Of a stretch of DNA of 64,000 nucleotides, positions 54,782-63,623 are shown piece by piece (within the stretch, counting starts at the first letter, position 1; each line of letters begins with the position of its first letter). A program made the position numbers and the translations under genes. Source of the DNA: Cellvibrionales bacterium UBA1969 (GTDB lineage Bacteria > Pseudomonadota > Gammaproteobacteria > Pseudomonadales > UBA7434); the NCBI GenBank assembly GCA_002339085.1, contig DDDX01000060.1, forward strand, positions 7,478 through 71,477. The letters run 5' to 3'. Under the pieces are notes generated by a model that saw nothing but the letters and a program-made list of their open reading frames with translations, was not told the DNA's origin and ran no database searches.

Positions 54782-55966
54782 TTAAGATAATTTTTTCTGA
54801 ACACGACGAAGGATTACTGTTTGTTCTTTAATATCCAGTGACGAACCAGTCTGACTTTGCACTTGAATAATTAAATTACTGCCGTTGTGTCGCGCACTAA
54901 ACTCTAGGGTTTCAGCAGCGGTTGCCTCCTCATCTTTAGAGCGGCTAAAAAGCCGTGAAATAAAGCCTTTTTCCTCTTTTACTGAGGCTGCACCATTTGA
55001 TCTGGCTAAATAGAACCCGCGACTTCGATTAAGATCGCTAATATCAAAATTTGCTTTCTTTAATGCTAGGCCAAGCGAAGCCCAAGCTCGATCAAACGGC
55101 AGCGACAAACTCAAATAAGGCTCACTGCTATTATCGTAAAGCAGTTTCACCTTACTCGCAGAACCAATGCCCTGAGCTAACAGTGAGTAAGACGCCCGAT
55201 TCGGCGAGTCAGCCAAATGTTCGGCCAATAAATTAATCATATTATCTTCACGCTTACTTTCGCTCGAAGCATTGCCCCAAGAAGCAGGAGTAGCTGAGCT
55301 GCTGGTAGCAGTCGTGGCTTGCTGGGTGATCTCAATTTCGGTGGTTGCTTTTTGCACCCCTGGCTTGAGCGAAAACCGATAACGCTCTCGCGAACCTTCC
55401 AGCCCTGATCGATATGCGTTAGCACTTGATGAACGATTGGAGTTAGACTGACTAGCGTTAAACGATGAAAAGCTCGGTTCAACCTCGTCAGACCTAATAT
55501 CTTTCAACCAATCAGTTTCAATAACACCACGATTACCGTTCGAAACGGCAACAGGAATCTGGTTAGAGGCCAAAAAATTCGCAACCAATGGCCAAACTTG
55601 ACCGGACGATGCGTTAACTAAAATCCATTGCCGTTGATCAAACTTTTGAACTTTGACGCTACCCTTTTGCTCAGCCGAATCTAAGGACTGCACCCTTGGT
55701 ACTTCAAATTCAGCCGAAGGCAATGGTGATGTATTAATAGCAGGAATAGGATACTGATCATGGATAGCCGGTAATTCTATGCCGTCAGGCAAAACCAAAT
55801 CACGACTTTCCTCTACCGATAAATAGTCATAGGTACGCGAGGGGAAAAGACCTTCATCACCAAACAGCCAACTACAACCGGGTAATAGCAAAAACGTACA
55901 AGCAATAATGAGTATAGTTTTTATGCGAGCAATAAATTTGATGCTTAAAGGCGTGAAAACTGTCAT
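54782..55966 (-). CDS. bamC: Outer membrane protein assembly factor BamC
   Basis: A lipoprotein of the BAM complex. The signal peptide ends in the lipobox LLPGCSW, with Cys about residue 31. The N-terminal unstructured and Ser-rich region is followed by two helix-grip domains; the second contains SLPFDRAWASLGLALKKANFDISDLNRSRGFY. The 394-residue length is longer than E. coli BamC (344). It follows dapA in the conserved order dapA-bamC. Confidence 0.9.
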   Translation of the reverse strand: MTVFTPLSIKFIARIKTILIIACTFLLLPGCSWLFGDEGLFPSRTYDYLSVEESRDLVLPDGIELPAIHDQYPIPAINTSPLPSAEFEVPRVQSLDSAEQKGSVKVQKFDQRQWILVNASSGQVWPLVANFLASNQIPVAVSNGNRGVIETDWLKDIRSDEVEPSFSSFNASQSNSNRSSSANAYRSGLEGSRERYRFSLKPGVQKATTEIEITQQATTATSSSATPASWGNASSESKREDNMINLLAEHLADSPNRASYSLLAQGIGSASKVKLLYDNSSEPYLSLSLPFDRAWASLGLALKKANFDISDLNRSRGFYLARSNGAASVKEEKGFISRLFSRSKDEEATAAETLEFSARHNGSNLIIQVQSQTGSSLDIKEQTVILRRVQKKLS

Positions 55967-55997
55967 TACAGATATTCCAAACGGTGACTAAAATCGG

Positions 55998-56906
55998 CTA
56001 ATTGCTTGCATGCGCAACAGAGTTAATGCCGGCCACCTCAAGCGCTGCTTCGATGCGTTGATGGTAAAGCTCAGCAAGCGGAGTTAACGGCAATCGTATC
56101 CCTAGGCCTATTAATCCCATTGATGACAGGGCCCACTTCACAGGTATAGGATTTGCCTCGACAAACAAATCATTATTTAAAGGCATTAATAGATCATTTA
56201 GCCGTCTAACCTCTTGCTGCTGTTCTTCCGTTGACGCAGACATAGCTAGAGCACAAAGACGTGACATCGCCTGTGGTGCAACATTCGCTGTAACCGACAC
56301 ATTCCCCATACCCCCTTGTAATAAAAATTCGATAGCGGTTGCATCATCACCGGAATAAACCGCAATTTTATCACCACAGATTTTCAACAACTCCAGCCCT
56401 CTAGAAAGCTGCCCTGTGGCATCTTTAATACCGATAATATTAGGAATATCAGCCAGTCTAGCGGTGGTTTCAGGCAGCATATCGACAGCCGTTCGGCCGG
56501 GAACGTTATACAGGATGTTTGGCAGATCAACCGCCTCAGCGATAGCCTTGTGATGCAGATATAAACCTTCTTGGCTGGGTTTGTTGTAATATGGAGTCAC
56601 GCTCAAGCTCGCATCGGCACCTAAGCACTTAGCCGCCGCAGTCAATTCAATTGCCTCAGCTGTTGAATTTGCACCAGTACCCGCTATAACTGGTAATCGA
56701 CCGGCAGCCGTTTCCACCACGGCTTTAATCACCGCCTGATGCTCATCAACATTTAAAGTCGCTGATTCACCGGTTGTGCCAACAGCAACGATGGCATCAG
56801 TTTTGGCCACAATATGCCATTCAACCAGACGCTGCAAAGCAGGAAAGTCAACCTCTCCAGTGTCTAACATAGGCGTTACCAACGCCACAATACTGCCCGA
56901 AATCAC
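55998..56906 (-). CDS. dapA: 4-hydroxy-tetrahydrodipicolinate synthase
   Basis: First committed step of lysine/diaminopimelate synthesis, condensing aspartate semialdehyde and pyruvate. Visible features are the start SGSIVALVTPM, AVGTTGESATL (pyruvate-binding Thr pair), YYNKPSQEG, ILYNVPGRTA and the Schiff-base Lys in IIGIKDATG. The start may be GTG 56906 or the adjacent TTG 56909, with AGAGGA 7-11 nt upstream; an upstream GTG at 56930 is less likely. The length of about 302 residues fits the family. Confidence 0.96.
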   Translation of the reverse strand: MISGSIVALVTPMLDTGEVDFPALQRLVEWHIVAKTDAIVAVGTTGESATLNVDEHQAVIKAVVETAAGRLPVIAGTGANSTAEAIELTAAAKCLGADASLSVTPYYNKPSQEGLYLHHKAIAEAVDLPNILYNVPGRTAVDMLPETTARLADIPNIIGIKDATGQLSRGLELLKICGDKIAVYSGDDATAIEFLLQGGMGNVSVTANVAPQAMSRLCALAMSASTEEQQQEVRRLNDLLMPLNNDLFVEANPIPVKWALSSMGLIGLGIRLPLTPLAELYHQRIEAALEVAGINSVAHASN

Positions 56907-57139
56907 CAATTCACCGTCCTCTTGTATCACTTATCTACCGAGACTGCTAAAATTAGCCCTTCGGAAAATATACGTTTATGTTACTTAGCCAATCCTATTA
57001 ACACAAGGCATAGAAGCTCATAATAGGACTTTATTGTACATTAAAGCCACTGCATCTATTTTGATCCGGCTTGCCGATAGAGCAGTGAGAAAGGCAGAAA
57101 CCAATTGGCACAACATTCGTAAATAGGTCAAAAAAACAG

Positions 57140-57688
57140 ATGATTATAGATACGACGATGCGTCAGAAGACTCTCAAGTTTATCACCATTGCCTTGACCA
57201 GCATGGTGACAACGTTTTTTTATCCCGCGTTATTGCACGCCGACATTGCCAATGAAAAAAACTGGCGTACAATTGATTTCAACCAATCTGATCACAAGTA
57301 TCTCGCGCTTAGCCGTCAGCGGCTCAGTCAACAAACCCAAACATTTTTTGGCACTCAATTTCATGGCACGCGCGCGCACGATATACCGCTACTGCAACGA
57401 CTTTTAGATGAAAAAAAGATTGCTGCAGATCAACGGCAATTACTGCAGGATATGGGCGTGATTTTAGCCGATGTCATACTGCGCGAGTTCAATGTGAAAT
57501 GGGTGGTCTATCATGACCAGCATGGTCGCTCGAGGGCACTCCAGCTCAAACACAGCGACTACTTCTTCTTTCCAATAACCATGATTTCAAGACGGGCTGA
57601 AACCGGTCTCGCTGTGGATATTGAAGCACTGTATCAGCAAGTCGCTCAAAAAATTGCTGATTATTATCAAAGCCAGCGCTATGACTAG
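57140..57688 (+). CDS. Exported DUF3806 protein
   Basis: A protein of 182 residues with a signal peptide (LKFITIALTSMVTTFFYPALLHA). The mature region contains LLQDMGVILADVILREFNVKWVVYHDQHGRSRAL and FFFPITMISRRAE, matching the DUF3806 pattern. Function unknown. ATG 57140 is used; ATG 57158 is an alternative that keeps the signal peptide. It lies alone between dapA and the MaoC gene. Confidence 0.7.
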   Translation: MIIDTTMRQKTLKFITIALTSMVTTFFYPALLHADIANEKNWRTIDFNQSDHKYLALSRQRLSQQTQTFFGTQFHGTRAHDIPLLQRLLDEKKIAADQRQLLQDMGVILADVILREFNVKWVVYHDQHGRSRALQLKHSDYFFFPITMISRRAETGLAVDIEALYQQVAQKIADYYQSQRYD

Positions 57689-57812
57689 CTAAACCCAAAC
57701 TCTAATACGACACTCAAAAATGCCTCTGACGCTGTTTTTTTGACTTTAGCTTACGCTTTTCTTGCTGCACATTGTAAAGAGACTCAGCGATTATAGTGGG
57801 AATACGCAAAAA

Positions 57813-58271
57813 TCACGCCGTGAAATAGCGGCTTATTGTATCGACCACGCAGGCTGGTCTATCATCGCTTTGAATTTCAACCGTCACACGAACCACCGAC
57901 TGGATCGCACCTTTAATTTCTTCTACTGCCAGTAATACACCATGCCCCCTCAAACTCGAATTGACTGGCACAGCAGCTGGAAATCGAGTTTTATCCATCC
58001 CTACATTCACTGCATGGGTAAATCCCTGCACTTCAACGATCTGTGGCAAAAATAAATTTACTAATGATAAGGTTAAATAGCCATGCGCAATACAGACGCC
58101 AAAAGGTCCATCTTTAGCTCGCTCTGGATCAACATGAATCCATTGGTGATCTCCAGTTGCATCGGCAAATTGATTGATTCGATCCTGAGTAACTGTCAAC
58201 CAGTCGCTGCAATCTAATTGCTGGCCAACCGCATCAAGCAGATCGTTAGGTTTTTTAAATATTGTTGCCAT
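57813..58271 (-). CDS. MaoC-family (R)-specific enoyl hydratase
   Basis: A 152-residue hotdog-fold hydratase with the catalytic motif ADATGDHQWIHVDPERA, giving the Asp and His of the R-hydratases, and GPFGVCIAHGYLTLS. It should add water to trans-2-enoyl-CoA. It may work with the acyl-CoA enzymes elsewhere in the window, but no operon links them. ATG 58271 is the start. Confidence 0.9.
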   Translation of the reverse strand: MATIFKKPNDLLDAVGQQLDCSDWLTVTQDRINQFADATGDHQWIHVDPERAKDGPFGVCIAHGYLTLSLVNLFLPQIVEVQGFTHAVNVGMDKTRFPAAVPVNSSLRGHGVLLAVEEIKGAIQSVVRVTVEIQSDDRPACVVDTISRYFTA

Positions 58272-58539
58272 GCCTTCCTCTTATGAATATAGAAATAACT
58301 AGATCTATTATGCTTTATTTTTCGTATTATATATGAAAATTGCTAAATAAAAATTGGTCTCAAATTCTAATTGCCAACCTTTAATTAATGTAATGGAGTC
58401 TGTCTGTTATGATTATGTCACTAAAATTCAAGTCTATCCTGCTACTTGTACTTTCTAGACACAGCACATGACGTTACAGCAAAAAATATTATTCTTACAT
58501 AGATAAAAATTAATCATCAAACTGAGAAATAAATAACGA
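58272..58539. promoter_or_regulatory. Divergent region before the RND efflux operon, with a short signal-like frame
   Basis: This 268-bp, AT-rich gap lies between maoC and the efflux adaptor and should hold both promoters. A 20-residue frame (58409-58471, MIMSLKFKSILLLVLSRHST) has a GGAG 10 nt upstream and a hydrophobic core like a truncated signal peptide. It may be a remnant of a third exported gene or chance. No clear -35/-10 pair could be fixed. Confidence 0.3.
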
Positions 58540-59811
58540 ATGTCAATTCAACCTAAGCAGACTCATAAATTAACACAACCTGTAACCATTATTTTTATTG
58601 CGATTATAATCGCGACATTGCTATTTATTAACAGACCTGAGCAAGATAAGCAAAGCTTGCCAGAGACCCCAATCAGCCTTGAAGCTTATTCAGTTTTCAG
58701 TGAAACGGTTGAGATGTCGATTCAATCCCAAGGAATGGTTCAACCAAGTACTGAAACTCTATTAGCAGCTGAAGTCCAAGGTAGGATTATAGAAGTCGGT
58801 GAAAATTTCGTTGCAGGTGGTAAAATCTCACAAGGCGACACATTGCTTAGAATAGACGACCTCGCTTATCGGACCGCTGTTATTCGAGCTAAAGCGGCTC
58901 TTGCGCAAGCTGAAACTGAGCTTGCCGAAGAACGGGGTCGCGCAGAAGTCGCTTTTCAAGATTGGTCAAGACACAAAAAAAATAGCAGTCGATCAGAACA
59001 AGCAAAGCAGCTTGCGTTACGTGAACCTCAGATCAATGAATCCATTGCTAAGCTCAATGCGGCAAAAGCCGACTTAGAACATGCACGAGAACAATTAAAA
59101 AGGACTAATGTTATTGCGCCTTATGACGGCATAATAAAAAATCGGTTTGTAGATCTTGGCCAGCATGTAAGTCTAGGCATGAATTTAGGTCTATGCTTTT
59201 CAACCGAAAAAGCTAAGGTTAGATTACCGATAGCGGAGCATAAATTAGAGTTAATAGATTTAAAACAAAGCGGCGACTCTTCACCGGAAATCATACTATC
59301 TGTTGACTTACCACAATCAAGCCATCAGTGGTCGGCTAGACTCAGCCATTCAGAAGGTGTCATTGACGAGAGAAATCGAATGCTTTATCTGATTGCTGAA
59401 ATAATTGATCCCTATCAGCTTAAAAACCCCAATAACAATCCACCGCTACGTATCGGCACCTTTGTGAGCGCTAAAATTTTTGGGAAGAAAATTGATGAGA
59501 TTTTTCGTATTCCTCAAACTGTTTTGCAGCCAGATGATTCTGTATGGATAATTGGTGATGACGGCAAGTTAGAACGCAGGGCCATCAATATTATCATGAC
59601 AGACAGTGAATACGCCTTTATTAATGAAGGACTATACGAAAAGGATAAGATAGCTTCGGGTTATGTTGAATCCTCTGTATTAGGAAGAGAAGTAAACGTA
59701 GCTCGACTAATAAAAATTCCTAATCTATCACCACAAACGTCAATAAACTCACAATCTCTTACAGAAAATAATTTCTCTTCATTAAAAACCCTTTCGGCTG
59801 ATACCCTTTAG
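58540..59811 (+). CDS. Efflux RND periplasmic adaptor subunit
   Basis: A 423-residue membrane-fusion protein. A single N-terminal transmembrane helix (PVTIIFIAIIIATLLFIN) is followed by a split lipoyl domain (GMVQPSTETLLAAEVQGRI and NVIAPYDGIIKNRFVDLGQHV), an alpha-helical hairpin between them (about residues 105-180), and a beta-barrel with RIGTFVSAKIFG. It would link the permease to an outer-membrane channel. It precedes the permease by 9 nt. Confidence 0.92.
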   Translation: MSIQPKQTHKLTQPVTIIFIAIIIATLLFINRPEQDKQSLPETPISLEAYSVFSETVEMSIQSQGMVQPSTETLLAAEVQGRIIEVGENFVAGGKISQGDTLLRIDDLAYRTAVIRAKAALAQAETELAEERGRAEVAFQDWSRHKKNSSRSEQAKQLALREPQINESIAKLNAAKADLEHAREQLKRTNVIAPYDGIIKNRFVDLGQHVSLGMNLGLCFSTEKAKVRLPIAEHKLELIDLKQSGDSSPEIILSVDLPQSSHQWSARLSHSEGVIDERNRMLYLIAEIIDPYQLKNPNNNPPLRIGTFVSAKIFGKKIDEIFRIPQTVLQPDDSVWIIGDDGKLERRAINIIMTDSEYAFINEGLYEKDKIASGYVESSVLGREVNVARLIKIPNLSPQTSINSQSLTENNFSSLKTLSADTL

Positions 59812-59820
59812 GAAGCCATC

Positions 59821-62800
59821 ATGTCACGCGAGCATTTAAGCACGGACAGTCATAGCGGAATTATCGCATGGTTTGCACACAACCATGTTGCAGCAAATCT
59901 ATTAATGATCTCTATTATCTGCATTGGTCTTCTTTCTTTGACACAAATACGGCGAGAGCTTAATCCAAACATTATACTTGATACACTAAAAGTAACTATT
60001 GAGTACCCTGGAGCTTCACCTAAAGAAGTCGAAGAAGGGCTGTCTAATAAGATTGAAGAGGCAATTAAAGATATTACTGGAATTGAGAGAATTACATCTT
60101 CAAGTTCAGAGAGCCTAGCTTTAATTTACATTGACTTAATGCCTGACTACGATCCTAATGATCTGTCCAACCAAATAAAAAACAGAATTGACAGTATTAC
60201 CAATCTCCCGTCTGAATCAGAACGAGCTAATGTTGAACTTCTAGAGCTAAAACTACCAGCTATTCAGCTTAGCCTTCATGGCAACACAGATGAAGCCGAA
60301 TTAAATAAACTACTCAGGGAGATACGACGTGAGATTCTTGCATTACCGGATATATCTTCAGTTGATATTTTTGGGCTGCGCGATTATGAAATATCAATTG
60401 AGGTGAGTGAATTATCGCTTAAAAAATACAAGCTCACCCTAAGAGATGTAGCTCTAGCAATTCAACGCTCTTCTATAGATCTTGCTGGAGGATCAATACG
60501 TTCTGAGACTGGAGATATCCTTTTAAGAACTGAGGGAGAAGCAAGTGATAAAAAAAGCTTTGAAGCTGTTGTGTTACGTAATAATGATGATGGTAGTAAG
60601 CTTAAATTAAAAGATGTTGCCACAGTTAGAGATGGATTTGTTCAGGGGGCTGGACTAACCGTATTTGATCGAGAGTATGGAGCCGCCCTTATGGTCTATT
60701 CTGTTGGCGATCAGGATGTTATCAAAACAACCTCAATCATCAAAGATTATGTCTCTGACAAAAAAAATAAATTACCTAGTAATGTTCAGCTTACTGCTTG
60801 GCAAGATTTAAGTCATTATATTGAAGGTAGGATTTCTTTAATGACGAAAAACCTGGCTTTAGGTGCAAGCCTTGTATTTATAATTCTATTGCTTTTTTTA
60901 AATTTTAATTTAGCTTTTTGGGTAATGGCTGGCCTTCCAGTTTGCTTTTTAGGAACAATCGCACTATTACAACTCAATGGTGTCGATGTTACTTTGAATA
61001 TGGTTAGCTTGTTTGGTTTCATTACAGTCCTCGGTATCATGGTTGATGATGCTATTATTATTGGAGAAAGTATTGATTCATCCACCAGAATAAATGGCAA
61101 TAACCTTGATGCGATCATACGCGGGGTTAGAAGAGTAGCAATACCTGCTACTTTTGGCGTACTAACGACTGTTGCGTCATTTATTCCAACATTAACTTTA
61201 GATAGTATCTATGCGCCAATGCCTGCAGCAATGGGTTGGGTTGTAGTATTCTGCCTATTATTCTCTTTAATAGAATCTAAGTTAATTCTACCCGCTCACA
61301 TAGGCCACTCTCGAATAACAAATTTACCTGCCATTCGCGGCATCAGTCAACAAACAGACAAGCTTTCAAATAAAGCCAATCATATTCTCAAGCACTTTAT
61401 TGAAAACATCTATTCGCCTTTGTTATTCCACTGTATAGTTAAACGCTACACAACCTTAGCCAGCTTCACTGCAGGATTGATAGTAACCGCAGGAATTATT
61501 AGCAGCGGCATTGTTTTATTAGTAGTCGTGCCCGTCTCACCCTCAGACTTTCTCAATGTGCGGGTTGAAATGATTGAAGGAACACCTGATAAGCAAACTG
61601 ATGAGGCTGTTCATCAATTAGTAGAATCCCTATACAAAAGCAATGAAATATATACTAAAGATAGCGGCATTGAATCAGGCTTCATCAAACATAGCTTTGC
61701 TTGGGGACGTGCCGGTGACTTTGCTGAATTTAGCGTTGAGTTAACTAAACATGAAAATAGGGATATCGATAGCTATGAAGCAGTTCAGCTTTGGCGTGAA
61801 AATACCGGACCAATAACAGGAACTAAAAGTGTTGTTTTTTCATCCGAGGACGGTAGTCCTGATCCTATCTCATTCAATTTAATAAGTGAAGATGAATCCG
61901 AGCTTCTATCGGCAACCATAGCACTTCAATCAAAAATAAGTGAATATGAGGGTGTCTATGATATCGAATCGACGCTCAGCAATCCCTTAGACGAAATTAG
62001 CCTTTCTATAAAACCTATGGCAGAGGCACTGGGACTCAGCCTAAGTGATCTTGGCAGCCAAGTTCGAGATGCCTTTTACGGGGTAGAAGCCCAAAGAATT
62101 CAACGGAATGGTGATGAAGTAAAAGTTATGGTTCGTTACCCTCGCCTAGAGAGAAAGTCCTTAGCAGATTTAGATAATATGTATATACGTACATCTTCTG
62201 GGGATGAAGTCCCTTTCTATGCAGTTGCAGAGCTCGAATCAAAAAAAAGCTATTCTTCAATAAATAAAATTAATGGCAAGCACGCGGTGAATATTTCTGC
62301 CAAGATCGATAAGCGTTATTACAACCCGGATGCTGTCAGCGCTCAAATTATGAAAAGTGATTTGCCGAAACTGGTCGAAACCTACCCGAGCATTCGCTAT
62401 GAAACTGATGGTGACTCTAAAGAGGCAGCAAAACTCGTTAGAGGTTTAGCGCAGGGTTTTGTTATAGCAATTATTGCTGTCTACGCATTACTCGCAATAC
62501 CGCTTAAGTCTTATTATCAACCACTTATTATTATGACTGTTATTCCTTTTAGCTTTATTGGCGCTGTGTTTGGCCATTGGTGGATGGATACTGCTTTTTC
62601 CATGATGTCATTTTTTGGCGTCATTGCATTAACTGGCGTAGTAGTGAATGACAGCTTAATCTTGACTGACGCAGTGAATAAGCGCTTAAACGCACAGCAA
62701 AGCATTTTTGAAGCAGTAACGGGCGCATGTAAACAGCGATTCAGGCCGATACTTATCACTTCATTGACCACTTTTTTTGGCCTATTCCCGCTACTATTAG

Positions 62801-62982
62801 AGACTAGCCTTCAGGCTCAAGAAATGCTGCCTATGGCTATTTCTTTAGCATTTGGTATTTTATTTGCGACGGTTATTACCTTAATATTAGTACCTTGTTT
62901 GTTTATTATCTTAAATGATATTGCGCCGCCTATGAGCACACCCGAAATTGATCCAAACGACCCCGACCTAGTGCTCACATAA
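59821..62982 (+). CDS. Efflux RND transporter permease subunit
   Basis: A 1053-residue inner-membrane pump of HAE/AcrB-like type with two sets of membrane helices and two large periplasmic loops. The proton relay Asp409-Asp410 lies in LGIMVDDAIIIGES. The second half has GVVVNDSLILTDAVN, where AcrB has a Lys, so this belongs to the Asn variant of the family. The substrate cannot be predicted. No outer-membrane TolC-type gene lies next to it. An intrinsic terminator follows at 62998. Confidence 0.94.
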   Translation: MSREHLSTDSHSGIIAWFAHNHVAANLLMISIICIGLLSLTQIRRELNPNIILDTLKVTIEYPGASPKEVEEGLSNKIEEAIKDITGIERITSSSSESLALIYIDLMPDYDPNDLSNQIKNRIDSITNLPSESERANVELLELKLPAIQLSLHGNTDEAELNKLLREIRREILALPDISSVDIFGLRDYEISIEVSELSLKKYKLTLRDVALAIQRSSIDLAGGSIRSETGDILLRTEGEASDKKSFEAVVLRNNDDGSKLKLKDVATVRDGFVQGAGLTVFDREYGAALMVYSVGDQDVIKTTSIIKDYVSDKKNKLPSNVQLTAWQDLSHYIEGRISLMTKNLALGASLVFIILLLFLNFNLAFWVMAGLPVCFLGTIALLQLNGVDVTLNMVSLFGFITVLGIMVDDAIIIGESIDSSTRINGNNLDAIIRGVRRVAIPATFGVLTTVASFIPTLTLDSIYAPMPAAMGWVVVFCLLFSLIESKLILPAHIGHSRITNLPAIRGISQQTDKLSNKANHILKHFIENIYSPLLFHCIVKRYTTLASFTAGLIVTAGIISSGIVLLVVVPVSPSDFLNVRVEMIEGTPDKQTDEAVHQLVESLYKSNEIYTKDSGIESGFIKHSFAWGRAGDFAEFSVELTKHENRDIDSYEAVQLWRENTGPITGTKSVVFSSEDGSPDPISFNLISEDESELLSATIALQSKISEYEGVYDIESTLSNPLDEISLSIKPMAEALGLSLSDLGSQVRDAFYGVEAQRIQRNGDEVKVMVRYPRLERKSLADLDNMYIRTSSGDEVPFYAVAELESKKSYSSINKINGKHAVNISAKIDKRYYNPDAVSAQIMKSDLPKLVETYPSIRYETDGDSKEAAKLVRGLAQGFVIAIIAVYALLAIPLKSYYQPLIIMTVIPFSFIGAVFGHWWMDTAFSMMSFFGVIALTGVVVNDSLILTDAVNKRLNAQQSIFEAVTGACKQRFRPILITSLTTFFGLFPLLLETSLQAQEMLPMAISLAFGILFATVITLILVPCLFIILNDIAPPMSTPEIDPNDPDLVLT

Positions 62983-62997
62983 GCACCTATTGAGCAG

Positions 62998-63034
62998 GCA
63001 TTTTTAGCCTCTTGAGGTGAAAAATGCTTTTATT
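62998..63034 (+). terminator. Intrinsic terminator of the RND efflux operon
   Basis: A 14-bp imperfect stem (GCATTTTTAGCCTC and GAGGTGAAAAATGC, two mismatches, 2-nt loop) lies 15 nt after the permease stop and is followed by TTTTATT. It separates the pump from the ExbD gene. Confidence 0.8.
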
Positions 63035-63151
63035 CTGCGTATTAAATCGCTACCATATCTCGCAAATGCTAGTGGCACCGCATTATATAGCAGTCTTAAA
63101 GTAGCAACCCCTAAGCCATTACCCATACATTTGGATATATTGGAGTTATAG

Positions 63152-63568
63152 ATGTCACGTACACGTCATGCAAGCGCAAACGAAGAAGAGTCAGAAATTG
63201 ATTTAACCCCAATGCTCGACGTGGTATTTATCATGTTAATATTCTTTATCGTAACCGCTTCTTTTATTAAAGAATATGGGCTCGAAATTAATCGCCCGGA
63301 CGATGCGCCTGAAGTCGACATTCCGACAGAAAATCAAAATGTTTTAATTAATATTAATGCCTCAAGTGAAATATTGGTGGACCAAAGACGCGTCGATGTT
63401 CGTTCCGTCAGATCGGTCATTCAGCGAAAATTGGCAGAGAACCCCAAAGGCTCTGTGATTATTAGCGCGCATAGCGAAGCCAAAGCTAATACCTATGCGG
63501 CGGTAGCCGATGCCGCTCAACAAGCAAAAGAAGGGATAGGCATTACCTTAGTCGTTAAAGAAGAATAA
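63152..63568 (+). CDS. ExbD/TolR-family biopolymer transport protein
   Basis: A 138-residue protein with the short cytoplasmic start, the membrane helix beginning IDLTPMLDVVFIMLIFFIVTASF (with the critical Asp of the proton path in MLDVVF), and a C-terminal periplasmic domain. ExbD couples proton flow through ExbB to TonB. An exbB gene normally lies directly upstream, but none is in the window: the preceding gene is an RND permease with its own terminator. It therefore appears as a monocistronic ExbD. ATG 63152 has GGAG 7 nt upstream. Confidence 0.92.
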   Translation: MSRTRHASANEEESEIDLTPMLDVVFIMLIFFIVTASFIKEYGLEINRPDDAPEVDIPTENQNVLININASSEILVDQRRVDVRSVRSVIQRKLAENPKGSVIISAHSEAKANTYAAVADAAQQAKEGIGITLVVKEE

Positions 63569-63582
63569 GGTTTGTGAAGCAT

Positions 63583-63607
63583 AAAAAAGCCCTACTCGGG
63601 CTTTTTT
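63583..63607. terminator. Bidirectional intrinsic terminator
   Basis: AAAAAAGCCC, loop TACTC, GGGCTTTTTT: a short GC stem flanked by A- and T-runs, 15 nt after the exbD stop and 16 nt beyond the stop of the opposing alkyltransferase gene. It can end transcription from both sides. Confidence 0.9.
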
Positions 63608-63623
63608 ATGGATCTATTTTGTA

